The notes under the pieces: model-generated
Databases searched by the model: none
What the model saw: only the letters and a program-made list of their open reading frames with translations
Told to the model about the DNA's origin: nothing
Origin: Bacteroidota bacterium
GTDB taxonomy: Bacteria > Bacteroidota > Bacteroidia > Bacteroidales > Prolixibacteraceae
Reading direction: 5' to 3'
DNA length: 40,538 nt
NCBI GenBank assembly: GCA_030684645.1
Contig: JAUXUF010000279.1
Location: 1-40,538 of the forward strand
Shown: positions 33,980-40,538 of the stretch, piece by piece
Layout: each line of letters begins with the position of its first letter
How positions within the stretch are numbered: position 1 is the first letter of the stretch
Program-made: the position numbers and the translations under genes

Positions 33980-35413
33980 CTATTTGATTTCTTTGTTCTG
34001 ATTGATGTTGAACAGTTTTTCCAATTTCGACTTAGATCCCTGTAAATCATAGATACACTGATAATAATTGGTCAGATTGGTCAGATATTGATTTTGGCTG
34101 GTCATCAAATCCATACTCGACGCCATTCCCTGTTTATATTTTTCAAGGGTCCGCTGATAAATAACGTCGGACAACTCTTTACTCTTTTTCTGATTTTCAT
34201 ATTTTTCAAGTTTTAATTTCAGGTCGTTCTGAAACTGAGTGGCTTGCATCGATAGGCTGCTTGAAACGAATTTGGTGGTATTTTGTGCCTTTTCCAAAGA
34301 CATCTTTTTCTGTGCTACGGTCGAAAGTCGTTGTCCGCTACTAAAAATAGGCAAACTCAAATTCACGCCAATTAAATCTTTGGGAGCAAAATCAAAGGCC
34401 GGAGCTTTCAGTTTTTCGGTGTGGTTGTAAAAGCCTGAGATTGTTGGCATAAAGCTTGTTTTTACAAGGTCTAATTCGAGTTTGGCTGCTTTCTCTGCAG
34501 TTTGAATAAGTTGATAATCAATATTCTGGCTGATATTGAATGATTCAGTTATCAATTCAAGGCTCGATTTGGTAAGTGACTCATCCGACTCTAAAATATC
34601 ACTTAATTCAACTTTTACCGTTTCTTCCATTCCCAGTTGAATTTTCAACAAACGATATCCCATGTCCAAATTACTGTCAATCTGGTTCATGGCATTCCGA
34701 ATAGTATTGCCTGTCAATTCGAGCTGATCAACATCTGTCTTTTCGAGAAAGCCCTGTTTGTTCATTTCCGAAATCTCGTACAAGGTTTTGTTGATGTTTT
34801 CGAGATTTTGTGTCAATATTTTCCGGCTTTCTTCGGCCAGTTTAATCATGTTATAAGTGTTTGTAACTGTCTCAACTACATCAAGCTTAGTCTTTTCTGC
34901 ATTTTCTTTTGTCAGGCCATAATAAACCTTGGTTGCCTGCAATCCAACAAAGTAAGATCCACTGAAAATCAATTGGGAAAGCGTTAAATCAAAAGAGGTA
35001 TTGTTTTTCAGCCCAAGTTCAATAGGCATACCCGCCTCACTGTTTAAGTAAATGTTTTCTCCATTCGAAAGAGTAACCGAGCTCATTGTTCCACTTTGGG
35101 TGGTTGGATCCCACGGAACTTCGGTATTAGACAAAGTCGTTTTACCTCCAAAACTCAGCGTCGGAACTTTAAAAATATGCGAATAACTGCCTTTTGCATT
35201 GATTTGAGGAAGTCCGGTTGCAATGGTTTCCCAAACTTTCTTTTGGGCAATTTTCAAATCAAGACCTGAGTTTAAAATGTTGGTGTTGTTCTGCAATGCC
35301 ATTTTTAAAGCGTCTTGCAACGAAAGCTTTACTGGCTCTTGCGCTTCTGAAAGCAAAGTTCCGATGAGGAATATTGCCAATAGCAGTAAATTCTGTTTTT
35401 GTTTTCTGAACAT
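33980..35413 (-). CDS. TolC family outer-membrane efflux channel
   Basis: Forms the outer-membrane and periplasmic tunnel of the efflux system. The 477-residue protein has a signal peptide (to about LLSEAQ, residue 25) and two OEP repeats of long helices: LSLQDALKMALQNNTNILNS at the start and NISQNIDYQLIQTAEKAAKLELDLVKT mid-protein. The YQRTLEKYKQGMASSMDLMTSQNQYLTNLTNYY region completes the second repeat. It follows tetR after 12 bases and precedes the adaptor by 30. Confidence 0.93.
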   Translation of the reverse strand: MFRKQKQNLLLLAIFLIGTLLSEAQEPVKLSLQDALKMALQNNTNILNSGLDLKIAQKKVWETIATGLPQINAKGSYSHIFKVPTLSFGGKTTLSNTEVPWDPTTQSGTMSSVTLSNGENIYLNSEAGMPIELGLKNNTSFDLTLSQLIFSGSYFVGLQATKVYYGLTKENAEKTKLDVVETVTNTYNMIKLAEESRKILTQNLENINKTLYEISEMNKQGFLEKTDVDQLELTGNTIRNAMNQIDSNLDMGYRLLKIQLGMEETVKVELSDILESDESLTKSSLELITESFNISQNIDYQLIQTAEKAAKLELDLVKTSFMPTISGFYNHTEKLKAPAFDFAPKDLIGVNLSLPIFSSGQRLSTVAQKKMSLEKAQNTTKFVSSSLSMQATQFQNDLKLKLEKYENQKKSKELSDVIYQRTLEKYKQGMASSMDLMTSQNQYLTNLTNYYQCIYDLQGSKSKLEKLFNINQNKEIK

Positions 35414-35425
35414 GTTTTGAATTGA

Positions 35426-36085
35426 TTATTGGTTATTGATATTTTTATTCAAATGAGTAATTTCTGATTTACGCTTTTCAAAATAAGCAATGCCTTCCGG
35501 AGAAGAAATGGCCCGGATATGATTTTCGAACATGACCTCAAAGACTTGGACAAAAGTGATATTTTCAACAAAACAGTAATCCTTGTTATGCATGTCAACC
35601 AAATTACGGACATAAAGTCCGGCAACCAGTTCAACATTCACATCACTGCGGTATAATCCTTCTTTGATGCCCTTTTCCAGATTTTTGCTGATATGGCTGA
35701 AGATGTGGTTTTGCTTTCTGATCATGAATTGACTAAAAATCGGTTCGTAGTACTTTTTCATTTCGAACTTTAACTTTGGATCTAACCGTCCCATCTCATC
35801 AAAAACCATCAAACTGACTTGTATCAATATATCGATGGCATTCAGATCCAGCAGTTTTAGTTTTGAAAATTCGTTATCCCATTTTATTTCTTCAAAGAAG
35901 AAAAGTTTCTCGATCAAGTCTTCCTTGCTTTTAACATGTTGGTAGAGGGTTTTTTTCGAAATCCCCAGACTCCGGCTGATGTCATCCATGTTCAAATTCC
36001 GGATCCCGAATTCGGAAAACAATTCGACCGTTCTTTCCAGAATCGCCCGAAGTTTAGGATCATCAAAATTTATTTCGTCATGCAT
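35426..36085 (-). CDS. TetR/AcrR family regulator of the efflux operon
   Basis: A 219-residue repressor. Its N-terminal domain contains the helix-turn-helix MDDISRSLGISKKTLYQHVKSK at about 34-55, preceded by RTVELFSEFGIRNLN and followed by DLIEKLFFFEE. The all-helical C-terminal ligand domain is variable. It heads the operon, directly upstream of tolC, so it probably represses its own operon. A palindrome cluster before its start (36120-36163) is the likely operator. The inducing ligand is unknown. Confidence 0.92.
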   Translation of the reverse strand: MHDEINFDDPKLRAILERTVELFSEFGIRNLNMDDISRSLGISKKTLYQHVKSKEDLIEKLFFFEEIKWDNEFSKLKLLDLNAIDILIQVSLMVFDEMGRLDPKLKFEMKKYYEPIFSQFMIRKQNHIFSHISKNLEKGIKEGLYRSDVNVELVAGLYVRNLVDMHNKDYCFVENITFVQVFEVMFENHIRAISSPEGIAYFEKRKSEITHLNKNINNQ

Positions 36086-36119
36086 TTTTAAGTTTTCTTT
36101 AATTTCGCAACAAAGAAAG

Positions 36120-36163
36120 GAAACATTTCAGACAAGAAACGTTTCCGGCATGTAAAATGTTTG
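36120..36163 (-). promoter_or_regulatory. Palindrome cluster, probable TetR operator
   Basis: Within 44 bases are GAAACATTTC (36120-36129, imperfect palindrome), GAAACGTTTC (36136-36145, perfect 10-bp palindrome) and AAAATGTTTG (36154-36163, half-site-like), spaced 16-18 bases apart. They begin 35 bases before the regulator's start codon, overlapping where the -33/-7 region should lie. The -7 candidate is TTTCTTTG (one mismatch to TAnnTTTG). Confidence 0.55.
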
Positions 36164-36281
36164 TTAATTATTTAGCGTCAAATTTCCTGAAATGTTCTGA
36201 ATATCGCTTCAGGAAGGTAGATTATCCGGCAATTTTAGTAGGTAAGTGACTGTTTTTGGATGGTAAAAGTTCCATCCACAC

Positions 36282-36411
36282 AAGCCCCTCTCCAACCTCT
36301 CCCCGAAAGGGAGAGGCCAGGTTGTTGAAGATTCTGAAAATTCAAGATTTTAGTGAAGATGAGTCAAGTCCTGGTTCTTTCTCCCCTCCATTGGAGGGGG
36401 TGGGGGAGGCT
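36282..36411. repeat. C-rich / G-rich repeat, second copy
   Basis: The left arm AAGCCCCTCTCCAACCTCTCC with a CCGAAAGG hairpin and the right arm TCCCCTCCATTGGAGGGG plus TGGGGGAGGCT are oppositely oriented. They belong to the same repeat family as 15707-15816. It lies between the efflux regulator and the YqaA-like gene. Confidence 0.6.
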
Positions 36412-36417
36412 GCTGTT

Positions 36418-36858
36418 CTAAAATACCAACCCGCTTAGCCAGGCCCAAACCACATAACGCAAAAACTTACCGGCAAGCATGGCTGCTGCAGTGATCCAAA
36501 TATTGGTCCGTAATAACCCGAGTCCAACGGCAAAAATATCCCCCACTCCGGGAACCCAGCTTAAAAAAGCAAAAATAGCTCCGCGTTTGTACAACCGGCT
36601 GTGCCATTTTTCAATGGTTTCACGTTTAATCCGGAGGTATTTTTCGATCCATTCCCATTTGCCCATATAACCAATGGCGAAACTGCTCATGCCGCCCAGC
36701 CAGTTTCCGGCTGAGGCTACCAAAACTGCGGTATATACATCGGTTCCATTGGCAATCAGGAAAGTAAGTAAGGCTTCGGAACTAAAAGGCACAACCGTTG
36801 CTGCCAGAAAGCTGGCCAGAAAAAGTCCCCAAAGGCTGTAATCAAAAAGTCCTCCCAT
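36418..36858 (-). CDS. YqaA/DedA family membrane protein (VTT domain)
   Basis: A 146-residue inner-membrane protein with 4-5 hydrophobic segments and the SNARE-associated (VTT) signature: FLASFLAATVVPFSSEALL, NWLGGMSSFAIGYMGKW, and the conserved FLSWVPGVGDIFAVGLG loop. A lipid-scramblase or homeostasis role is known for DedA/VTT relatives generally; the YqaA branch is less studied. Its start is close to the divergent DUF433 gene (42 bases). Confidence 0.87.
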   Translation of the reverse strand: MGGLFDYSLWGLFLASFLAATVVPFSSEALLTFLIANGTDVYTAVLVASAGNWLGGMSSFAIGYMGKWEWIEKYLRIKRETIEKWHSRLYKRGAIFAFLSWVPGVGDIFAVGLGLLRTNIWITAAAMLAGKFLRYVVWAWLSGLVF

Positions 36859-36881
36859 AGTTCCGGCAAAGTTAAAATCAT

Positions 36882-36889
36882 TACCTTTG
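36882..36889 (+). promoter_or_regulatory. Promoter -7 box of the DUF433/DUF5615 pair
   Basis: TACCTTTG matches TAnnTTTG and ends 11 bases before the antitoxin ATG. The start site would fall about 5 bases before the ATG, giving a nearly leaderless message. Confidence 0.5.
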
Positions 36890-36900
36890 AAATAAAAAAA

Positions 36901-37140
36901 ATGGAAAGATTATTAGATAGGATCTCGACAAATCCGGAAATATGCAACGGGAAACCCATCATTAGAGGTATGCGCATTACGGTTAGTTCGATGCTTGATT
37001 ACCTGGCTTCAGGCGAAAGTATTGAAAACATACTGGATGCTTATCCTGTTCTTGAAAGAAAAGATATTTTGGCCTGTCTTGAATTTGCAAGTAAAATCGC
37101 TGATAAAAGCATCCTAACTTATGAGCTCAAAGCCAGCTGA
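36901..37140 (+). CDS. DUF433 family antitoxin
   Basis: A 79-residue protein with the DUF433 pattern: RISTNPEICNGKPIIRGMRITVSSMLDYLASGESIENILDAYP and then RKDILACLEFA. It is a helix-turn-helix-like antitoxin, probably DNA-binding and self-repressing. The C-terminus overlaps the downstream DUF5615 gene by 20 bases, so the two are translated together. Confidence 0.88.
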   Translation: MERLLDRISTNPEICNGKPIIRGMRITVSSMLDYLASGESIENILDAYPVLERKDILACLEFASKIADKSILTYELKAS

Positions 37141-37483
37141 ACATCTCCGGTTTTTGGTGGATGTAAACTTGCCCAAAAAATTTCAATTCTTTCATTCACA
37201 TCAGTTCCTCCACGTGGTTGATATCAATCCATTCATGAAGGATAAGGAAATTTGGGATTATGCCATTGCAAATGAGTTTGTTATACTTACAAAGGATACC
37301 GATTTTTATGAATTGCACCTAACAAACGATGTCTTTCCCAAAGTGGTGTATTTTAAATTGGGGAACATGAGATTAAATGACTTGCACCAATTTTTTCAAG
37401 AATTCTGGCCTTCAATTATCACTAAATCAGAAAACTCTTCCTTCATTATTGCCTATTTGGATAAGATTACAGTGATCCGATGA
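37121..37483 (+). CDS. DUF5615 family PIN-like toxin
   Basis: A 120-residue PIN-fold protein. The acidic residues expected of the nuclease site are visible as FLVDVNLPKKF (Asp near residue 14), DKEIWDYAI and TKDTDFYELH. The family pairs with DUF433 antitoxins, as here. It would be an RNase by fold, but activity is inferred. The start ATG at 37121 overlaps the antitoxin end by 20 bases. Confidence 0.87.
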   Translation: MSSKPAEHLRFLVDVNLPKKFQFFHSHQFLHVVDINPFMKDKEIWDYAIANEFVILTKDTDFYELHLTNDVFPKVVYFKLGNMRLNDLHQFFQEFWPSIITKSENSSFIIAYLDKITVIR

Positions 37484-37691
37484 TAGCTTTCAAGGGATAA
37501 TGTTAAAAAGCATCTTCAATGCCGTCAGATTCATCCGAAAATAATAGATTTAATTGTTTGATTATTTGAGCGTTCGGATGGATCTCCCATGCCATGAGAT
37601 GTCCTCTTTGAACTTCATTCTTATGTTCTTTTTATGCCACTTCATTAAAAATCAATTCCGTAGCATGTTCGTTTCATGCTCCAATTTTAAC

Positions 37692-37699
37692 TACCTTTG
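37692..37699 (+). promoter_or_regulatory. Candidate rbfA promoter -7 box
   Basis: TACCTTTG matches TAnnTTTG, 27 bases before the rbfA ATG. No strong -33 motif. The remaining gap (37484-37691) shows no gene. Confidence 0.45.
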
Positions 37700-37726
37700 A
37701 ACGCTTAATTTTCAAAAATAAAAACC

Positions 37727-38068
37727 ATGGATACTACCCGTCAAAATAAAATATCACGGCTGATACAAAAGGATATGGCCGAAATACTGCAAAAGAAAGG
37801 AAGGAATTTTTTCTCCGGAGTACTGATCAGTGTTACCAATGTCCGGGTTTCTCCCGATCTTTCGATTGCACGGGTTTACCTGAGCATTTTCCCTTCCGAA
37901 AAAGGCGCGGAAATTCTGCTGGAAATCAAAAAAATGCACTCCAAAATCAGGGGCCTGCTCGGATTGAAAGTCGGGAAACAACTCCGGATAGTTCCGCAAC
38001 TTGACTTTCACATCGACGATAGCCTCGATTACATCGACAACATCGACCGGTTATTGCATGAAGAATAA
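37727..38068 (+). CDS. rbfA: 30S ribosome-binding factor A
   Basis: Cytoplasmic KH-fold factor for maturation of the 30S subunit and 16S 5' end. The 113-residue size is normal. Motifs: RISRLIQKDMAEILQKKGR-like N-terminus, VLISVTNVRVSPDLSIARVYLSIF, and the late PQLDFHIDDSLDYIDNIDRLL with the conserved acidic end. It precedes a methyltransferase/LolE-like pair separated by a short repeat. Confidence 0.93.
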   Translation: MDTTRQNKISRLIQKDMAEILQKKGRNFFSGVLISVTNVRVSPDLSIARVYLSIFPSEKGAEILLEIKKMHSKIRGLLGLKVGKQLRIVPQLDFHIDDSLDYIDNIDRLLHEE

Positions 38069-38073
38069 TTCCG

Positions 38074-38089
38074 GCTTCGACAAGCTCAG
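38074..38089. repeat. GCTTCGACAAGCTCAG repeat, inverse of 8284-8299
   Basis: Sixteen bases are identical in reverse complement to 8284-8299. The motif lies just after the rbfA stop. It is a dispersed intergenic sequence. Confidence 0.65.
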
Positions 38090-38172
38090 CCACCGGCACT
38101 TTGACAACCGACTGATTATTTCAAATTTCTATTCCAGTTTCGACTGGTTAACTTTTAACTTTTGCCTTGACT

Positions 38173-38994
38173 ATGCAATACGATCCGATTAAACGTTCGC
38201 TGGGAAAAGTATTTAACCAGAATCCAGTTTTGCGCAAATTGTTTTACCAATTGCTCGATTGGTTGCTGCTTCGGGCCTGGCATATCCGCAAGGAACTACG
38301 TAACCGCAGGCATTCTTCTCCTGAAATAAAAACCATTCTCGATGCCGGTTCAGGATTCGGTCAATATTCTTACCGCATGGCAAAGTGGTTTCCGCAGGCT
38401 GAAATAAAAGCGGTTGATATCAAACCCGAACAGATCGAAGATTGCAATCAATTTATGCATAAGGCAGGTTTGTCTGATCGGGTAAAGTTTGAACTGGCCG
38501 ATCTGACTCAATTTCAGGAAAATGACAAATACGATTTGATACTTTCGGTGGATGTGATGGAACACATTGAAGAAGATGTGCAGGTCTTCCGGAATTTTTA
38601 TACTTCGATGAAAAAAGGTGGCTTGTTATTGATATCAACACCATCTGACCAAGGTGGATCGGACTCGCATGACCACGATCATGAAGAAGGAGTTCACGGA
38701 TTCATTGACGAACATGTGCGTGACGGATACAACATTACTGAGATTGAAACCAAATTGAAGTCTGTCGGATTTTCGAAGGTTATTGCCAGCTATTCTTATG
38801 GAATTCCCGGAAAAATCTCCTGGAAACTTTCGATGAAATACCCGATCTTGCTATTGGGGGCCAGCAAATTGTTTTTCCTGGTGCTTCCGTTTTATTACCT
38901 GATTGTTTTCCCATTTGCCTTGGTCCTGAACTTTCTCGACCTTGGCATAAAGCATAAAAGTGGAACTGGTTTGATTGTAAAAGCCTGGAAATAA
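38173..38994 (+). CDS. Class I SAM-dependent methyltransferase, probably membrane-associated
   Basis: A 273-residue methyltransferase with motif I ILDAGSGFGQYS (about 55-66), the acidic end of strand 2 in VDIKPEQI, motif IV-like LILSVDVMEHIEED, and GGLLLISTPSDQGG. Acidic, His-rich DSHDHDHEEG follows in an insert. The C-terminal stretch (about 215-245, LLLGASKLFFLVLPFYYLIVFP) is strongly hydrophobic, suggesting membrane association. I chose the ATG at 38173 over a TTG two codons earlier. It overlaps no gene, and the next gene starts 1 base after its stop. Substrate unknown. Confidence 0.86.
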   Translation: MQYDPIKRSLGKVFNQNPVLRKLFYQLLDWLLLRAWHIRKELRNRRHSSPEIKTILDAGSGFGQYSYRMAKWFPQAEIKAVDIKPEQIEDCNQFMHKAGLSDRVKFELADLTQFQENDKYDLILSVDVMEHIEEDVQVFRNFYTSMKKGGLLLISTPSDQGGSDSHDHDHEEGVHGFIDEHVRDGYNITEIETKLKSVGFSKVIASYSYGIPGKISWKLSMKYPILLLGASKLFFLVLPFYYLIVFPFALVLNFLDLGIKHKSGTGLIVKAWK

Positions 38995-38995
38995 A

Positions 38996-40228
38996 TTGAA
39001 AACTGCCTTCTATATCGCCCGCCGTTACCTGATTTCGAAAAAATCAGTCAATGTAATCAACCTGATTTCAGGCATTTCGGTGGCCGGAGTAACTGTTGGT
39101 ACCTTTGCACTGGTGGTCATTCTTTCAATTTTTAACGGACTCGATTTTTCCATCAAATCGCTTTTTTCAACCTTCGATCCGGATATTAAAATAACGGCAG
39201 CAAAAGGTAAATCGTTCGAACTGACCGATGGTAATTTTGATGCAATCAGCCATTTGAACGGGATTTCGGCAGTGACGCCCGTGATTGAAGAAAACGCTTT
39301 GCTCCGGTATGGCGACCGGCAATATTTTGCCACCATTAAAGGCGTGCCCCTCAATTACAACGAAACTTCGCGACTGGATACCAGCTGCATTACCAGCGGA
39401 CGATTTCTTCTGGAAAGCGAACAAGTTCCGTTTGCATTGGTTGGGCAAGGTGTGGCCTATTATTTATCGGTTGGTCTGAATTTCACCGATCCGATCCATA
39501 TTTACACCCTGAAAAAAGGTACCAGCGGCCGTCCAAGTCTATCCAATGCATTCATTCACAACACCATTTATGCCTCCGGAATTTTTGCCAACCAACAGGA
39601 AATTGATTCCAAATATGTTTTGGTTCCTTTCAACTTTGCACAGGAACTGTTTCAGATGGGAAACCGGGTAAGCGCGGTTGAAATCGGTTTAAAGGAAGGC
39701 ATTTCGGAAGATCGGACCAAATCGGAAATTACACGGATACTTGGCGATCTGTTTACCGTCAAGACACAGTTCCAGCAACACGAACTTTTTTACCGGGTGA
39801 TGCAATCCGAAAAATGGGCCATTTTTATCATTTTGGCTTTTGTTCTGGTGATTGCCTCCTTCAATCTACTTGGATCGCTCTCGATGTTGATCATCGATAA
39901 AAAACCGGATATCGCCATCCTTCAGAGTATGGGCGCTAACCAGAAACTCATCCGCACCATTTTTCTGTTCGAAGGCTGGATGATTTCACTGGCCGGAGCC
40001 ATTTTCGGCTTAATCCTGGGAGTCCTGATCTGTTGGGTTCAGATCGAATTTGGATTCCTGAAAATTCCCGGCAACGAAGGATCGTTCATTTTCTCAAGTT
40101 ACCCGGTCGAAATCCGTATGACCGATCTGATGGCTATTTTTCTGCTGGTTACCGGCATCGGCTTCCTGGCCGCCTGGTATCCCATCCGGTTTATCTCGGG
40201 GAAATATCTGACAAGCCCGGTAAAATAA
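38996..40228 (+). CDS. LolC/E-like (FtsX-superfamily) ABC transporter permease
   Basis: A 410-residue inner-membrane permease for lipoprotein-type or cell-division ABC systems. It starts with an RRYLISKKSVNVINLISGISVAGV cytoplasmic/membrane entry and has a large periplasmic domain (~50-260). Three C-terminal helices follow with IIDKKPDIAILQSMGANQKLIR, typical of LolC/E. The only in-frame start is the TTG at 38996, since a stop lies upstream, and conserved sequence begins immediately. It is 1 base after the methyltransferase stop, suggesting translational coupling. The ATPase partner is not in the window. Confidence 0.9.
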   Translation: MKTAFYIARRYLISKKSVNVINLISGISVAGVTVGTFALVVILSIFNGLDFSIKSLFSTFDPDIKITAAKGKSFELTDGNFDAISHLNGISAVTPVIEENALLRYGDRQYFATIKGVPLNYNETSRLDTSCITSGRFLLESEQVPFALVGQGVAYYLSVGLNFTDPIHIYTLKKGTSGRPSLSNAFIHNTIYASGIFANQQEIDSKYVLVPFNFAQELFQMGNRVSAVEIGLKEGISEDRTKSEITRILGDLFTVKTQFQQHELFYRVMQSEKWAIFIILAFVLVIASFNLLGSLSMLIIDKKPDIAILQSMGANQKLIRTIFLFEGWMISLAGAIFGLILGVLICWVQIEFGFLKIPGNEGSFIFSSYPVEIRMTDLMAIFLLVTGIGFLAAWYPIRFISGKYLTSPVK

Positions 40229-40353
40229 CTGATGTTAAAACAAAAGTATTAAGTGAAATCAATTTACCGGTTTTTGACTTCGGCTAAAAATTCTCTTCAT
40301 TCCGACCACTCCTAAAATTCACATCAATCCTGCTTTATTAACCCATCTTGCAG

Positions 40354-40538
40354 CTAATCCGAACGAAACAATTGATGTTCGGTAAATTGACAATCGACGA
40401 GTTCAGATTTGTGTACTACGGATTTTTTCTTTGCGAAGGGTGCGTATTTATATTTTAAGGCATCATAAAGTTTTCGAACATGTTGGTTTGGCTCTGAACA
40501 ACGACGTATCATGATCACTTCATCATGGATGTTTTGAG
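40354..40538 (-). CDS. Unidentified partial reading frame at the right edge
   Basis: The minus-strand frame is open from base 40538 to a TAG at 40354-40356, about 61 codons. It is rich in charged and aromatic residues (VIMIRRCSEPNQHVRKLYDA, KYKYAPFAKKKSVVHKSEL). It looks like the C-terminal end of a gene that enters the window from the right. I do not recognise the family. The stretch 40229-40353 shows no other gene. Confidence 0.42.
   Translation of the reverse strand, partial: QNIHDEVIMIRRCSEPNQHVRKLYDALKYKYAPFAKKKSVVHKSELVDCQFTEHQLFRSD

Noticed and set aside
36256-36438. Plus-strand frame after the efflux regulator
   Set aside because: It is encoded by the C-rich/G-rich repeat arms and has proline/serine repeats only.
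1-40538. CRISPR array, prophage or intact insertion sequence
   Set aside because: No regular direct repeats with spacers, no transposase or phage structural genes were seen in either strand.

Overview
The window looks like a chromosomal piece of a Bacteroidota bacterium, probably Marinilabiliales/Prolixibacteraceae-like; this placement is inferred from gene content without a search. Supporting signs are promoter -7 boxes of the TAnnTTTG type, A-rich rather than Shine-Dalgarno leaders, menaquinone genes, a bacterial GlnRS, a DUF5020 protein, Tat-exported Gfo/Idh/MocA and aldo/keto reductases, and palindromic intergenic repeats of kinds common in this phylum. Coding density is high and no prophage, CRISPR array or intact insertion sequence is visible.

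Left part (1-12.4 kb): menE (cut by the window edge) and menC, folK, an AlbA_2/ATPase-type regulator, sppA, a DUF3088 protein, remnants of a type I restriction locus (hsdR and Fic fragments), a DEAD-box helicase, glnS, divergent folB, a broken ygiD-like dioxygenase gene, a nitroreductase, and tRNA-Cys with its own promoter and terminator.

Middle part (12.8-29.4 kb): a possible envelope redox locus has a membrane tetraheme NapC/NirT-type cytochrome fused to a SUMF1-type domain, followed by two Tat-signal Gfo/Idh/MocA oxidoreductases. Next is a glycosylation-like operon: a polyprenyl-phosphate GT2, a GT-C enzyme with TPR tail, and a tiny membrane protein carrying two Bacteroidota O-glycosylation sequons. 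Then come a stand-alone FabF, a purine-type permease with a DUF5020 outer-membrane protein, a Tat-signal aldo/keto reductase, DUF2461, ispD, a second aldo/keto reductase, and a DUF4258/MqsA-like toxin-antitoxin pair.

Right part (29.4-40.5 kb): a tripartite RND efflux operon led by its own TetR regulator (tetR-tolC-MFP-RND), a YqaA/DedA-type membrane protein, a DUF433/DUF5615 toxin-antitoxin pair, rbfA, a methyltransferase and a LolC/E-like permease that starts with TTG, and a partial unidentified reading frame at the right edge.

The most likely under-described systems are the cytochrome-SUMF1/Gfo-Idh locus (12.8-17.1 kb) and the GT2/GT-C/small sequon protein operon (17.5-20.8 kb). Both assignments are inferences from domains and gene order.
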